From Micromonospora sp. C95 (lineage in GTDB: Bacteria; Actinomycetota; Actinomycetes; Mycobacteriales; Micromonosporaceae): a stretch of DNA of 64,000 bases. The position numbers were made by a program, and so were the translations under genes. This document shows positions 8,336-17,512 of the stretch, one piece after another (within the stretch, counting starts at the first letter, position 1; the number at the start of each line of letters is the position of its first letter). The notes beneath the pieces were generated by a model that was not told the origin of the DNA, searched no databases, and worked only from the letters and a program-made list of their open reading frames with translations. The DNA is taken from NCBI RefSeq assembly GCF_018070465.1, contig NZ_JAGPXT010000004.1:248001-312000 (forward strand). Direction: 5' to 3'.

Positions 8336-9253
8336 TCAGGGGGTGTCGTTGTTCGGGCGGGTCTGTTCGGCGAGGAACCGCTCCAGCTCGGCGCCGAGTT
8401 CCTCGGCCGTGGGCAGGGGGCCGTTCTCCGTGGCGAGCAGGTTCTTCTCCCCCCGACCCCGGGCGAATGCGTCGTACTGCTCCTCGAGAGCCTGGACCAG
8501 GGTGGTGGCCTCGTCGCTCTGCGCGACCTGGCGGTCGATCTCCACCTGCACCACCTCGGCGGCCGAGCGCAGCCCGTCGCGGGGCAGCAGCAGCCCGGTG
8601 CTGCGGGACACCGACGCCAGCAGCACCTCGGCGGCGGCCGGGTACTCGGCCTGCGCCACGTAGTGCGGCACGTGCGCGGCGAAACCCAGCGCGTCGCGGC
8701 CCGCCTCGCCGAGGCGGAACTCCAACAGGTGGCCGACGCTGCCGGGCACCTGCACCCGTTGCAGCCACGGTTCGTAGCCGGCGATCAGGTCACGCCGGGT
8801 GGCGTGCGCGGTCACGCCGGTCGGCCGGGTGTGCGGCACCGCCATCGGGATCGCGTTGAGCCCGACGGTGAGCCGGACGTCCAGCCGGGCGGAGAGCCCG
8901 ACGACGGCGGCGGTGAACCGCTCCCACTGAAGATCTGGCTCCGGCCCGGTGAGCAGCAGGAAGGGGGTCTCGTCGTCGTCGTGGAGCAGGTGTAGCTGCA
9001 ACTCCGGGTCGTCGTAGCTCTCCCAGTGGTCCTCGACGAAGGTCATCACCGGTCGGCGGGAGCGGTAGTCGAAGAGCTGGTCCAGGTCGAACCGGGCGAT
9101 CGGGCGGGACTCCAGCGAGGTGAGCAGCTGCTCGCGGGCGAGCCGGCTGGCGTTACCGGCGTCGACGAAACCGGTGAGCGCCTGAATCAGGACCGGCTGA
9201 CCGAGGTCGGGCAGATCGTCGGTGAGTTCGTAGAGCTCGTGTGGGTCGAGCAC
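8336..9253 (-). CDS. PAC2 family protein
   Basis: 305 residues from a GTG at 9253, selected for the AGGGAGG ribosome binding site 7 bases upstream. It starts 'VLDPHELYELTDDLPDL' and contains the family's 'ALTGFVDAGNASRLA' and 'FDYRSRRPVMTF' blocks, with a helical C-terminus. PAC2 proteins share the fold of eukaryotic proteasome-assembly chaperone 2; actinobacteria encode several next to or away from the proteasome operon. The actual role in bacteria is not established. It is divergent from the EcsC-like gene at 9446. Confidence 0.88.
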   Translation of the reverse strand: MLDPHELYELTDDLPDLGQPVLIQALTGFVDAGNASRLAREQLLTSLESRPIARFDLDQLFDYRSRRPVMTFVEDHWESYDDPELQLHLLHDDDETPFLLLTGPEPDLQWERFTAAVVGLSARLDVRLTVGLNAIPMAVPHTRPTGVTAHATRRDLIAGYEPWLQRVQVPGSVGHLLEFRLGEAGRDALGFAAHVPHYVAQAEYPAAAEVLLASVSRSTGLLLPRDGLRSAAEVVQVEIDRQVAQSDEATTLVQALEEQYDAFARGRGEKNLLATENGPLPTAEELGAELERFLAEQTRPNNDTP

Positions 9254-9445
9254 CGGTGCGGCCTCCCTGCAAGTGCGTAACGGGCCACCGGATTGCCGGC
9301 GCCCCGATCGCCAGAACGTACCTGCCATCCTCGTGCATTCCTGCCGCGCCGGTCCGCCCGGCCCGGTGTCGCGGTGCGATCGGCCGACGGTACCCCGTTG
9401 CCCCTGCGGGGTACACATGGATGGGCGCCACCGAAAGGAGAGGTG

Positions 9446-10210
9446 ATGAGCGACCCCGTGTCCGCCGACGGCCAACCCGTCACCCCCGCCCCGCCCCCGC
9501 CGGGCGGCCGGGTCGTCGAGGCCCCGCCGGCCACGTTGTGGGACCGGATGCGCCAGGATCCGCAGTACGCTCCCGAGCACCTCGCGCTCGAGGCGGTGCG
9601 CCGGCTCGGCCCGGAGGCCGCCCAGTGGGCCCAGCGGGCCCGGGCCGCGCAGCCCGGAACCAGCGCCGACGCCCTGGCGGATCAGGCGGTACGTCGGTTC
9701 GTCAACCAGGCCCGGCTCTCCGGTGCCGTCTCCGGTGCGGCCGGACTGCCCGGTGCGGTGATCGACGTCGGCGTGCTGGCCTGGACCCAGTCCCGCATGG
9801 TCCTGCACGTCGCTGCCGCGTACGGTGCCGACCCGACACATTCCGACCGCGCCACCGACCTGCTGCTGCTGCAGAAGGTGCACAAGGTCGCCGCGAGCGC
9901 CCGGGTGGCGCTGGGCGTGGCGGCCGGACGCGAGCGGGCCGGCGCGCTGTTCGGCGGTGGCGGGCAGGCGCCGCTCGGCCGGGTGATGCTGCACCTCGGG
10001 GTCCGGCTCGCCCAGATGGCCGGGGTACGCGCGGCGAAGCGGCTCTTCGCCAAGGTGGTCCCCGGAGCGGCGATCATTCTCGGTACCTGGGCGAACTCCT
10101 CGGCCACCAAGAAGTTGGCCGAGCGTTCCCGGGCGCTCTACCGGCAGCACGGCGGCCCTCGGATTCCGTCGCCACGGCGTCCCGACCAGGCGGGCGATCA
10201 GTCGGCGTAG
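9446..10210 (+). CDS. EcsC-like family protein
   Basis: 254 residues. ATG at 9446 has an AAAGGAGAGGTG ribosome binding site. After a Pro-rich N-terminus, the protein shows the EcsC pattern: 'SGAVSGAAGLPGAVIDVGVLAWTQSRMVLHVAAAYG', a helix 'ATDLLLLQKVHKVA', and a hydrophobic 'KVVPGAAIILGTWANSSATKKLAERSRALY' near the C-terminus. EcsC-family proteins are poorly characterised; in Bacillus the namesake lies with an ABC transporter, but no transporter is adjacent here. Its last 13 bases overlap the convergent SGNH gene. Confidence 0.7.
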   Translation: MSDPVSADGQPVTPAPPPPGGRVVEAPPATLWDRMRQDPQYAPEHLALEAVRRLGPEAAQWAQRARAAQPGTSADALADQAVRRFVNQARLSGAVSGAAGLPGAVIDVGVLAWTQSRMVLHVAAAYGADPTHSDRATDLLLLQKVHKVAASARVALGVAAGRERAGALFGGGGQAPLGRVMLHLGVRLAQMAGVRAAKRLFAKVVPGAAIILGTWANSSATKKLAERSRALYRQHGGPRIPSPRRPDQAGDQSA

Positions 10211-11049
10211 CCGGCGGAGCGCCAGGTCACGTCGGCGAGGCGGGACTGACCGGCGGTGTTGGGGTGGAAGTAGTCGAGCCGGTTGACCAGATCCAGGTCG
10301 AAGCGGACCCGGTGCGCGGCGCCGCCGTCGTAGCGGCACCGGGAACCGTAGGCGCGGCACGCGGCCTTCAACTGACTGTTGTACGCCTCGATCCGTTCCC
10401 GGAACGCGGCGCGGCGGCTCCGGTCGGCCGGCGCGGTCGAGGTCGCCTCGGCCAGCAGCGCCGGGCACACGCCCCGCCGCCAGGCGCGTACCGCCCGGGG
10501 CTCGTCGTGCCCGACCTCCCAGAGCCGGTACAGGTCAGGGATGCTGACGACCAGGACCCGGGCCTTCGGTCGCCCCTCGCGCAGTACCCGCAACCCCCGG
10601 TTGATCTCGGCCCGGAAGTCGGCTACCGGGGTCATCGCGTCGATCGTGGCGCGGCAGGCGTCGTTGGCCCCGACCAGCACCGTGACGTAGTCGGCGCGGT
10701 CGCGTACCGCCGCCTCCGCCTGACCGGCCAGCGCGGCCGCACGGGCCCCCGCCCGGGCATGGTTGTGCGCCTTCCCGCGCAGGCCCGGGTTCCGGTCGAG
10801 CAGCCGACGGTAGTGGCTGTCCACCCGCAGCCCGTCCCCCGTCGACCAGGAGTTGCGCTGACACGACGTGAGGACCAGGCAGGACCCGAAGCCGGTGGTG
10901 ATCGAGTCACCGAGGGCGGCGACGACGCGGGGGGAACCGGGCTGAGCCGTGCCGCCCGAGGGTCGCGGTGCCGCGTCCCCGCCCCCCTCGCAGGCCAACG
11001 CGACGAGTGCGAGCAGGCAGACGGCGGCGGTTGTCCAGCGTCCAGGCAT
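10198..11049 (-). CDS. Secreted SGNH/GDSL hydrolase
   Basis: 283 residues. The N-terminus is a signal sequence ending 'LLALVALACEGGGD', which resembles a lipobox although the -3 residue is Ala, so a lipoprotein is likely but not certain. Block I 'VAALGDSITTG' carries the catalytic Ser, block III 'VLVGANDAC' the oxyanion Asn, and the end 'LDYFHPNTAGQSRLAD' the Asp/His of block V. Such enzymes hydrolyse esters of lipids or polysaccharide acetyl groups outside the cell. It overlaps the convergent EcsC-like gene by 13 bases. Confidence 0.88.
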   Translation of the reverse strand: MPGRWTTAAVCLLALVALACEGGGDAAPRPSGGTAQPGSPRVVAALGDSITTGFGSCLVLTSCQRNSWSTGDGLRVDSHYRRLLDRNPGLRGKAHNHARAGARAAALAGQAEAAVRDRADYVTVLVGANDACRATIDAMTPVADFRAEINRGLRVLREGRPKARVLVVSIPDLYRLWEVGHDEPRAVRAWRRGVCPALLAEATSTAPADRSRRAAFRERIEAYNSQLKAACRAYGSRCRYDGGAAHRVRFDLDLVNRLDYFHPNTAGQSRLADVTWRSAGYAD

Positions 11050-11165
11050 GAATTCCCTAGCCTCACAGCGCAGAGCGACGGCACGGTGACTCTACGCGGG
11101 TGAGGTCGGTTGGTCACGCGCTGTCGGGGATGCGGCAGTGCCCTGTCATGTCTTCGACGGCCGTG

Positions 11166-11789
11166 CTAAAGGTGCGGCGCCCGGGGCGTCCGCTGCCCAC
11201 GCCAGGGCGCTTCCCGGCCGTGCAGCCACCAGTGCAGCGCCCGGGTGATCCGGGGTAGGACCAGGTAGGTCATCAGCGGGGTCAGGGTCAGCGTCATCAC
11301 CAGCACCCGCGCCGCGGTCGGCAGCCCCGGCAGGAACTGGCCGGTCAGCAGCGTGGCGGTCAGACTGAGCGGGAAGAACGCCAACCAGATCGTCACCGCC
11401 TGCTTCCAGCGCGGGGGCGACGGCGACCCGGTCGGTTCCGCGTCCAGCGGCTCGACGGCCGCCGTGCGCGGCGGATCGAACCAGCCCTCGATGCCGGTCC
11501 GCCGCTCGACGTGGGTGTGCTCGACGATGCCCTGGGCCGACGACAGCCACCAGTGGCGCTGCGGCGATTCCTCCCAGCGGCGCAGCGTGTCCGGGTCGGC
11601 GAACCGGTAGAGCATGTGCCAGTCGCCCGATCCGGGGGCGCGGCGCACCCAGCCGGCGCCGAGGAAACCCGGAAACGCCTCGGCCAGCGCCGTGCCGGCC
11701 CGCATCCACGCCACCATCTCCTCGGTGCGGGCGGGGTCGGCGCGGCGGGCGACGGCGACGGTCACCGGCTCGGCATGGCTCACGGTCAT
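11166..11789 (-). CDS. ABM-domain protein with C-terminal membrane helices
   Basis: 207 residues from ATG 11789. Residues about 8-110 form an ABM domain ('VTVAVARRADPARTEEMVAWMRAG', 'FPGFLGAGWVRR', 'WHMLYRFADPDTLRRWEES'). The C-terminal part has two or three membrane helices ('AVTIWLAFFPLSLTATLL', 'VLVMTLTLTPLMTYLVLP'). This domain order is a known membrane-bound ABM subgroup of unknown function. It is divergent from the DUF6343 gene across 141 bases. Confidence 0.8.
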   Translation of the reverse strand: MTVSHAEPVTVAVARRADPARTEEMVAWMRAGTALAEAFPGFLGAGWVRRAPGSGDWHMLYRFADPDTLRRWEESPQRHWWLSSAQGIVEHTHVERRTGIEGWFDPPRTAAVEPLDAEPTGSPSPPRWKQAVTIWLAFFPLSLTATLLTGQFLPGLPTAARVLVMTLTLTPLMTYLVLPRITRALHWWLHGREAPWRGQRTPRAPHL

Positions 11790-11930
11790 GGTTCCATGGT
11801 CCCCGCCGATGCCCGGATCGGCCGGGTCACACCGGGCTTGTGTAACGCAACGCACGGCACGCCGGTGACCTCACCCGGCGAAAGGGAGCGGGCGACGGTT
11901 AGCTCTGGCGGCGTCGGGTAGGTGGAGACG

Positions 11931-12194
11931 ATGACGAGATCACAGCCCCGGCGTGCCCGTGGCACGGTCGGTCACGCGTACAGTGCGCTGAACCTGCGGC
12001 TGGCGCTGGCCAGCTTCGGGCTCGTCACCATGACCGTTTTCGCGGTGTTGGCGTTTCGTGCCGACGTGGCCTGGTTGGGTGTCGTCTGCGCCGTCTTCGC
12101 GGTGGTTGCCGTCGTCGACCTGGTCATCATCCAGCGTCGTCGCGCCGCCCGCCGTCGCGAGGAGCCCGGCGCGCGGCACTCGCTCTTCGAGTGA
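11931..12194 (+). CDS. Small membrane protein, DUF6343 family
   Basis: 87 residues from ATG 11931, with a GGTGGAG ribosome binding site; an in-frame GTG at 11922 is possible. It begins with a basic 'MTRSQPRRARGTVGHAYSALNLRLALA' that is characteristic of DUF6343, followed by two membrane helices and an Arg-rich tail ('IIQRRRAARRREE'). Function unknown. The dehydrogenase gene begins 14 bases downstream, suggesting cotranscription. Confidence 0.75.
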   Translation: MTRSQPRRARGTVGHAYSALNLRLALASFGLVTMTVFAVLAFRADVAWLGVVCAVFAVVAVVDLVIIQRRRAARRREEPGARHSLFE

Positions 12195-12208
12195 CGGGAG
12201 AAGTCCTG

Positions 12209-13621
12209 ATGACCATCGCCACCACCAATCCGGTGAACGGCCAGGTGCTCAAGACGTACGAGGCGATGTCCGACGAGCAGATCGACGGCGCGATCGAACG
12301 GACCGACCTGGCGTACCGGCAGCTGCGCGGGACCACGATCGAGCAGCGCGGGCGGTGGCTGAACGCGGCGGCCGCCCTGCTGGAGGCGGAGCGGGACGAG
12401 ATCGCCCGGCTGATGACCACCGAGATGGGCAAGACGCTCGCCGCCGCCAAGGCGGAGGTCACCAAGTGCGCCACCGCCTGCCGCTTCTACGCCGAGCACG
12501 CCGCCGGGTTCCTTGCCGACGAGCCGGCCGACGCCGAGGCGGTCTCGGCGACCCGGGCGTTCGTCCGTTACCAGCCGATCGGGCCGGTGCTGGCGGTGAT
12601 GCCGTGGAACTTCCCGCTCTGGCAGGTGATGCGCTTCGCCGCGCCGGCCCTGATGGCCGGCAACACCGGCCTGCTCAAGCACGCCTCCAACGTGCCGCAG
12701 ACCGCGCTGCTGCTGGAGGACCTGTTCCGCCGGGCCGGCTTCCCCGAGGGCGCGTTCACCACCCTGCTGGTCGGCTCCGAGGCGGTGGACCGGATCCTGA
12801 GCGATCCCCGGGTACGCGCCGCCACGCTTACCGGCAGTGAGGTCGCCGGCCGGTCGATCGCGCAGATCGCCGGCCGGGAGCTGAAGAAGACGGTGCTGGA
12901 GCTGGGTGGCAGCGACCCGTTCGTGGTGATGCCGTCGGCCGACGTGGAACTGGCCGCACAGGTCGCCACCACCGCCCGCTGCCAGAACAACGGCCAGTCC
13001 TGCATCGCGGCCAAGCGCTTCATCGTGCACACCGACGTCTACGACGCCTTCGCCGAGGCGTTCGCACACCGCATGTCGGCGCTGCGGGTGGGTGACCCGA
13101 TGGACGGCGACACCGACGTCGGTCCGCTGGCCTCCGAGCGGGGCCGCGACGAGGTCGACGCGCAGGTCCGCGACGCCGTCGACAAGGGAGCCACCGTGCT
13201 CTGCGGCGGGGAGAAGCCGGCCGGAGCGGGCTGGTTCTACCCGCCGACGGTGGTGACGGACCTGAACCCGGGCATGCGGATGTGGGCGGAGGAGGTCTTC
13301 GGTCCGGTGGCCGGGTTGTACCGGGCCGCGTCGTACGACGAGGCGATCGAGTTGGCCAACGGCACCAGCTTCGGGCTCGGCTCGAACGCGTGGACCCGCG
13401 ACCCGCAGGAGCAGCAGCGGTTCGCCACCGACCTGGAGGCCGGGGCCGTCTTCATCAACGGGATGACGACGTCGTACCCCGAGCTGCCCTTCGGCGGGGT
13501 GAAGAACTCCGGCTACGGCCGGGAACTCTCCGCCCAGGGGATGCACGAGTTCTGCAACGTCAAGACGGTCTGGGTGGGGGAGGGCGCCGCCACTGCCGGT
13601 GCCGGGGCCCACTCCGAGTAG
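12209..13621 (+). CDS. Succinate-semialdehyde dehydrogenase
   Basis: 470 residues. It oxidises succinate semialdehyde to succinate with NAD(P)+, the last step of the GABA shunt. The catalytic Glu is in 'LELGGSDPFVV' and the nucleophilic Cys in 'NNGQSCIAAKR'; the NAD-site 'PWNFPLWQ' and 'GGVKNSGYGRE' near the end fit the GabD/Sad branch of aldehyde dehydrogenases. The start is ATG 12209 with GGGAGAAG 6 bases upstream. It follows DUF6343 closely. Confidence 0.88.
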   Translation: MTIATTNPVNGQVLKTYEAMSDEQIDGAIERTDLAYRQLRGTTIEQRGRWLNAAAALLEAERDEIARLMTTEMGKTLAAAKAEVTKCATACRFYAEHAAGFLADEPADAEAVSATRAFVRYQPIGPVLAVMPWNFPLWQVMRFAAPALMAGNTGLLKHASNVPQTALLLEDLFRRAGFPEGAFTTLLVGSEAVDRILSDPRVRAATLTGSEVAGRSIAQIAGRELKKTVLELGGSDPFVVMPSADVELAAQVATTARCQNNGQSCIAAKRFIVHTDVYDAFAEAFAHRMSALRVGDPMDGDTDVGPLASERGRDEVDAQVRDAVDKGATVLCGGEKPAGAGWFYPPTVVTDLNPGMRMWAEEVFGPVAGLYRAASYDEAIELANGTSFGLGSNAWTRDPQEQQRFATDLEAGAVFINGMTTSYPELPFGGVKNSGYGRELSAQGMHEFCNVKTVWVGEGAATAGAGAHSE

Positions 13622-13663
13622 CCGCTGCTTACACCTGGCTCCGGCTGGGTAGTGAAGCGCGGC

Positions 13664-14623
13664 ATGACGGCGATCGCGTTTCACGCTTCCCACGAGCAGA
13701 TCCACCCGCGTGAGCTGCTGGCGGCGGTGGTCCACGCCGAGCAGGTCGGCTTCGACGCCGCCATGTGCTCCGACCACTTCGCACCCTGGAGCGAGCGCCA
13801 GGGCCACTCCGGATTCGCCTGGTCCTGGCTCGGGTCGGCGTTGCAGGCCACCGGCCTGTCGTTCGGCGTGGTCAACGCGCCCGGGCAGCGCTACCACCCG
13901 GCGATCATCGCGCAGGCGATCGGCACGCTCGCCGCCATGTACCCGGGGCGGTTCTGGGCGGCCCTGGGTTCCGGTGAGGCCGCCAACGAGCACGTCACCG
14001 GCGACGCATGGCCCGCCAAGGACGTACGCAACGCCCGGCTACGCGAGTGCGTGGACGTCATCCGTGCCCTGCTGGCCGGCGAGGAGGTCAGCCACGACGG
14101 TCTGGTCCGGGTCGACCGGGCGAAGCTCTGGAGCCGCCCGGAGCAGCCGCCGGCACTTGTCGGCGCCGCGGTGAGCGTGGCCACCGCGCGCTGGTGCGCA
14201 GAATGGGCGGACGGCCTGATCACGGTCAACGCGCCGACCGACCACCTGCGTCGCATGATCGACGCCTACCGCGAGGCCGGAGGTCGTGGACCGGTGCACC
14301 TCCAGGTGCACCTGAGCTGGGCACCGGCGCAGGCCGAGGCCGAGGCGATCGCGTACGACCAGTGGCGCAGCAACGTCTTCGCCCCGCCGGTCTGCTGGGA
14401 CCTGACCACCCCGGAGCACTTCGACGCGGTCTCCGCCGAGGTGCCGATGACCCGGCTCGCCGAGGTGGTCAACATCTCCGCCGACCTGGGCCGGCACGTC
14501 GGCTGGCTGGAGGAGTACGTGGCGCTCGGCTTCGACCAGATCGCCCTCCACCACGTAGGCCAGGACCAACGCCCCTTCCTGGACACCTTCGGCGACCAGG
14601 TCCTGCCCAAACTCCGCCCCTGA
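13664..14623 (+). CDS. LLM-class flavin-dependent oxidoreductase
   Basis: 319 residues from ATG 13664. Luciferase-like (alpha/beta)8 fold: 'VHAEQVGFDAAMCSDHFAPW' near the N-terminus, 'WAALGSGEAANEHV' with the GSGE flavin-phosphate loop, and 'DQIALHHVGQDQRPFLDTFGDQVLPKLRP' at the end. It resembles the actinobacterial group described as probable non-F420 flavin enzymes, but FMN versus F420 cannot be settled here. It is 42 bases downstream of the dehydrogenase and may be cotranscribed. A second LLM protein with similar ends lies at 60724-61674. Confidence 0.82.
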   Translation: MTAIAFHASHEQIHPRELLAAVVHAEQVGFDAAMCSDHFAPWSERQGHSGFAWSWLGSALQATGLSFGVVNAPGQRYHPAIIAQAIGTLAAMYPGRFWAALGSGEAANEHVTGDAWPAKDVRNARLRECVDVIRALLAGEEVSHDGLVRVDRAKLWSRPEQPPALVGAAVSVATARWCAEWADGLITVNAPTDHLRRMIDAYREAGGRGPVHLQVHLSWAPAQAEAEAIAYDQWRSNVFAPPVCWDLTTPEHFDAVSAEVPMTRLAEVVNISADLGRHVGWLEEYVALGFDQIALHHVGQDQRPFLDTFGDQVLPKLRP

Positions 14624-14683
14624 CCCGCGGACTGGGTGGGGGCCGGGTGGGGCGCCGGTCGCCGACGGCACCCCACCCGGGGA

Positions 14684-17293
14684 TCAGGACACGGTGCAGG
14701 GCGCGCCGTTGACCGTGACCAGGTTGGGCGACGGGTTGGCGCCGCCGCCGGTGGTGGCGTTGAATCCGAACATCACCGACGCACCCGGGTTGATCCGCGA
14801 GTTGTACGACTCGCTCTTCGCGGTCACCGTGGCACCGGACTGGGTCACCTTGGCCATCCACGCCTCGCGCACCTTGGCGTCGCCGGTGAAGGCGAACCGG
14901 GCGGTCCAGCCGTTCACCGCGGCGGTGCCGGTGTTGCGGATGTTCAGCTGGGCGGTGAAGCCGGTGCCGCCCTGCCACGAGCCGTAGTTGGTGTACGACA
15001 CCGTGCAGGTGGGCGCGGGCACCGCGGCGGAGTCACCCTGGTCCGCCAGGAACGAGGAGATCCAGGCCAGCGCCGAGTTCCAGTTGATCGCCACCTCGTT
15101 GGTGGAGTACGAGGCGATGTCGTCGACGTAGCAGAACATCGGCGCGCAGCCCTCCAGCAACTGCTCCACGAACGGGTCCTGGAGCGCGGCGTTCGGACCA
15201 CCGGCGATCGAACCGGCCGGCGGCTTCGGCATGCTCGGGTCGAGCTGGAAGCCGAAGATCCGGCTGTGCTGGTTCTCCGCCGCGTGCTCGCCCCACCCGG
15301 TCACGTACGAGATGTTCAGCGCGTTGCGGCCGAGGATGTAGTCCATCGTCTGCACCGCGCCGTCGCGGTACTTCGCCGCTCCGGTCAGGTCGAACGCGGT
15401 GGCCAGCACGACCGCGTTGTTGATGATGGCGCCGTTGCCGCCCCAGAAGTAGCTGTTCGGGTCGCCCGGCATGGGCAGCCCGTACGCCTGCCGGCGGATC
15501 TCGGCCAGGTAGCTGTCCGCGGCGGTGACGACCGACTCGCGGATCCGGGTCCGCTCGGCGGCCGGCAGCCCGTTCGGCACGGTGGCCAGGTCGAGGCGGC
15601 CCAGCGCGGCCACGCTCTGCCAGCCGAAGCCACGGGGGTCGAAGACGTCACCGGTGTGGTGCGGCGAAGCGGTCAGATCGGTCCGGTAGGTGCCCTCGCC
15701 GGTGGTCAGGTACAGCTCGGCGGCCGCCCAGTAGAACTCGTCGGTGACGTTCGTGTCGTCGTACGGGCCACCGCCGTTGCCGGTGGCGGGGGCGTACCGG
15801 GCCGGGTTCGCCTTGGCCGCCGCGTACGCGGTCTTCGCCGCACTGCCGCAGCGCTGCGCGAACTCCTTGTCGTACGGGGCGAACAGCCGGGCGCACTGGG
15901 CGGCGACGGCGGCCAGGTTCAGCGTGGCGGCGGTGGACGGCGGGTGCAGCTCACGCGGCTCCGGGTCGTCCTCGGGCTGCATCGGCAGGCCGGTCCAGTT
16001 CCGGTCGTGGATCTTGTGATGGGCCATCCCGGCCAGCGGCTCGCCGGCCGGCACCTGCATGCGCAGCAGGAACTCCAGCTCCCAGCGCGCCTCGTCGAGG
16101 ATGTCCGGCACTCCGTTGTCCCGCTCGGGCAGCCGCAGCGTCCCGTCGCCGAGGTCGGCGCCGAAGCCGGCGGTGGCGGCGTTCTTGGTCCGCTCGAAGG
16201 CGCTGAGCAGCTGGTAGGTGGCGATGCCGCCGTTGACCACGTACTTGCCGTGGTCGCCCGCGTCGTACCAGCCGCCGCGTACGTCGAGCCGGTAGTCGCA
16301 GGAGTCGGCGACGCAGGGCACGTCGGTGTCGCCCTGGTTCGGTGCGACGCCGAGGTGACCGGCGGGGCGGGCGTACTCCTCGCCGACCAGATCACCGTCG
16401 ATCTCGATGCCGCTGCGCTGGATGTAGAAGAACTGCAGGGCGTCCGAGCGCAACTGGTCGTAGAGCGTGCCGGAGATGTCGAACGGGTGGCTTACCTCGC
16501 CGTCCACGGCCAGCGTCAGCCCCTGTCCCGGGGTGCGGTACGACGAGAAGTCCACCGAGTGCACGTTCTGCGCCGACGCCTCGTCGACCCCGCGCGGCGT
16601 GGTGGTGCCGCTGGCCAGCACGGCTCCGGAGGCGGAGTGCAGCTCCCAGGGCAGCGCCTCGGTGGCCTCGGTGACCACTGTGGCGTGCTTCGGCCCGCCG
16701 GGCAGGTAACCGACCTGGTTCACCCGGACCCGGGGGCCGGTGTCCGGCACGTACGGCTCGGGCGGGTTGCCGCCGCGCAGCGAGACGTTGTCCAGGCAGA
16801 CGGTCCGCGCCTCGGCGCTGCCGCCGATCTGGAAGATCAGCTGGGCGCGGCTGTCGTCGGTCGGGGCGACGAAGGTGCGCTCGACGCGCTGCTGGGTCGG
16901 GGTCGCGGCGGCGGTGACCGAGTAGTAGCCGGTGTAGGGCTCGCTGCCGAGTTGCAGCACGGCGGCCACCGGGCCACCGGGGGTGGAGGTGACGTCGAAG
17001 CCGAGGGTGTACTCGGCGCCGGCGATCAGCGGCAGCGCGTCGTGGCCGATGCCGGCGTCCCAGGGGTTGGCCAGGCCAGCGGCCACGGTGGCGCAGAGTT
17101 GGCCGTCGACCACGCCGAGCGTGTTGGTGCCGTAGGAGAACCAGGGCGACGAGCCGTCGCTGAAGTCGCCGTTGCGGATCTGTTCGGGTGCGTCAGCGGG
17201 TGGATCGGCGAAAGCGGTGCCGGCGCTAACGCCGACCAGCACCACGGCGGTCGCCGCGGCGAGTACCGCAAGGCGACGTCGGGATGGCGTCAC
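14684..17293 (-). CDS. Secreted GH9 cellulase with CBM4/9, Ig-like and CBM2 modules
   Basis: 869 residues. Order: signal peptide 1-29 (ends TAFA), a CBM4/9-like beta-sandwich (about 35-175, 'IRNGDFSDGSSPW'), an N-terminal Ig-like CelD_N domain (185-275), GH9 catalytic domain (about 280-750) and a CBM2 cellulose-binding module (about 768-869). In GH9 the 'DAGDHG' pair of aspartates (344-349) and the catalytic Glu in 'STNEVAINWNSA' are present, so the enzyme should be active on cellulose. GTG at 17293 is preceded by GGAAGG. A perfect CebR-type palindrome lies 52-67 bases upstream. Confidence 0.93.
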   Translation of the reverse strand: MTPSRRRLAVLAAATAVVLVGVSAGTAFADPPADAPEQIRNGDFSDGSSPWFSYGTNTLGVVDGQLCATVAAGLANPWDAGIGHDALPLIAGAEYTLGFDVTSTPGGPVAAVLQLGSEPYTGYYSVTAAATPTQQRVERTFVAPTDDSRAQLIFQIGGSAEARTVCLDNVSLRGGNPPEPYVPDTGPRVRVNQVGYLPGGPKHATVVTEATEALPWELHSASGAVLASGTTTPRGVDEASAQNVHSVDFSSYRTPGQGLTLAVDGEVSHPFDISGTLYDQLRSDALQFFYIQRSGIEIDGDLVGEEYARPAGHLGVAPNQGDTDVPCVADSCDYRLDVRGGWYDAGDHGKYVVNGGIATYQLLSAFERTKNAATAGFGADLGDGTLRLPERDNGVPDILDEARWELEFLLRMQVPAGEPLAGMAHHKIHDRNWTGLPMQPEDDPEPRELHPPSTAATLNLAAVAAQCARLFAPYDKEFAQRCGSAAKTAYAAAKANPARYAPATGNGGGPYDDTNVTDEFYWAAAELYLTTGEGTYRTDLTASPHHTGDVFDPRGFGWQSVAALGRLDLATVPNGLPAAERTRIRESVVTAADSYLAEIRRQAYGLPMPGDPNSYFWGGNGAIINNAVVLATAFDLTGAAKYRDGAVQTMDYILGRNALNISYVTGWGEHAAENQHSRIFGFQLDPSMPKPPAGSIAGGPNAALQDPFVEQLLEGCAPMFCYVDDIASYSTNEVAINWNSALAWISSFLADQGDSAAVPAPTCTVSYTNYGSWQGGTGFTAQLNIRNTGTAAVNGWTARFAFTGDAKVREAWMAKVTQSGATVTAKSESYNSRINPGASVMFGFNATTGGGANPSPNLVTVNGAPCTVS

Positions 17294-17344
17294 GGGGGAG
17301 TCCTTCCGACGAGCGGGACGGAACAGGCGAAGTGGGGGTGTGAG

Positions 17345-17360
17345 CTGGGAGCGCTCCCAG
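17345..17360. promoter_or_regulatory. CebR-type operator upstream of GH9 cellulase
   Basis: CTGGGAGCGCTCCCAG is a perfect 16-base palindrome. Its 14-base core TGGGAGCGCTCCCA is identical to the operator bound by the LacI-family repressor CebR in Streptomyces, released by cello-oligosaccharides. It lies 52-67 bases upstream of the cellulase start. A one-mismatch copy precedes the GH6 cellulase at 33199-33212. Confidence 0.88.
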
Positions 17361-17512
17361 GTATCGGGCATGTTTCCAGGACGCGCAGGACATGTCAATC
17401 GATCGCATCCGATGAGATTTCATGTTCACCTTCAGTGAGATTCACCGCGCCACGCCGGGCGGTCCTGATCTCCTAGAGACAACCGAGCCCTACTCCTGGC
17501 AGGCTGCGTGCC

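Noticed and set aside
8336..10468. 710-codon minus-strand open frame covering the EcsC-like gene
   Set aside because: Only 8336-9253 matches a family (PAC2) and has a ribosome binding site; the extension is antisense to the EcsC-like gene.
14636..17476. 946-codon plus-strand open frame opposite the GH9 cellulase
   Set aside because: Composition rich in Arg, Gly, Val and His with no domain; a typical GC-driven shadow of a well-supported gene.
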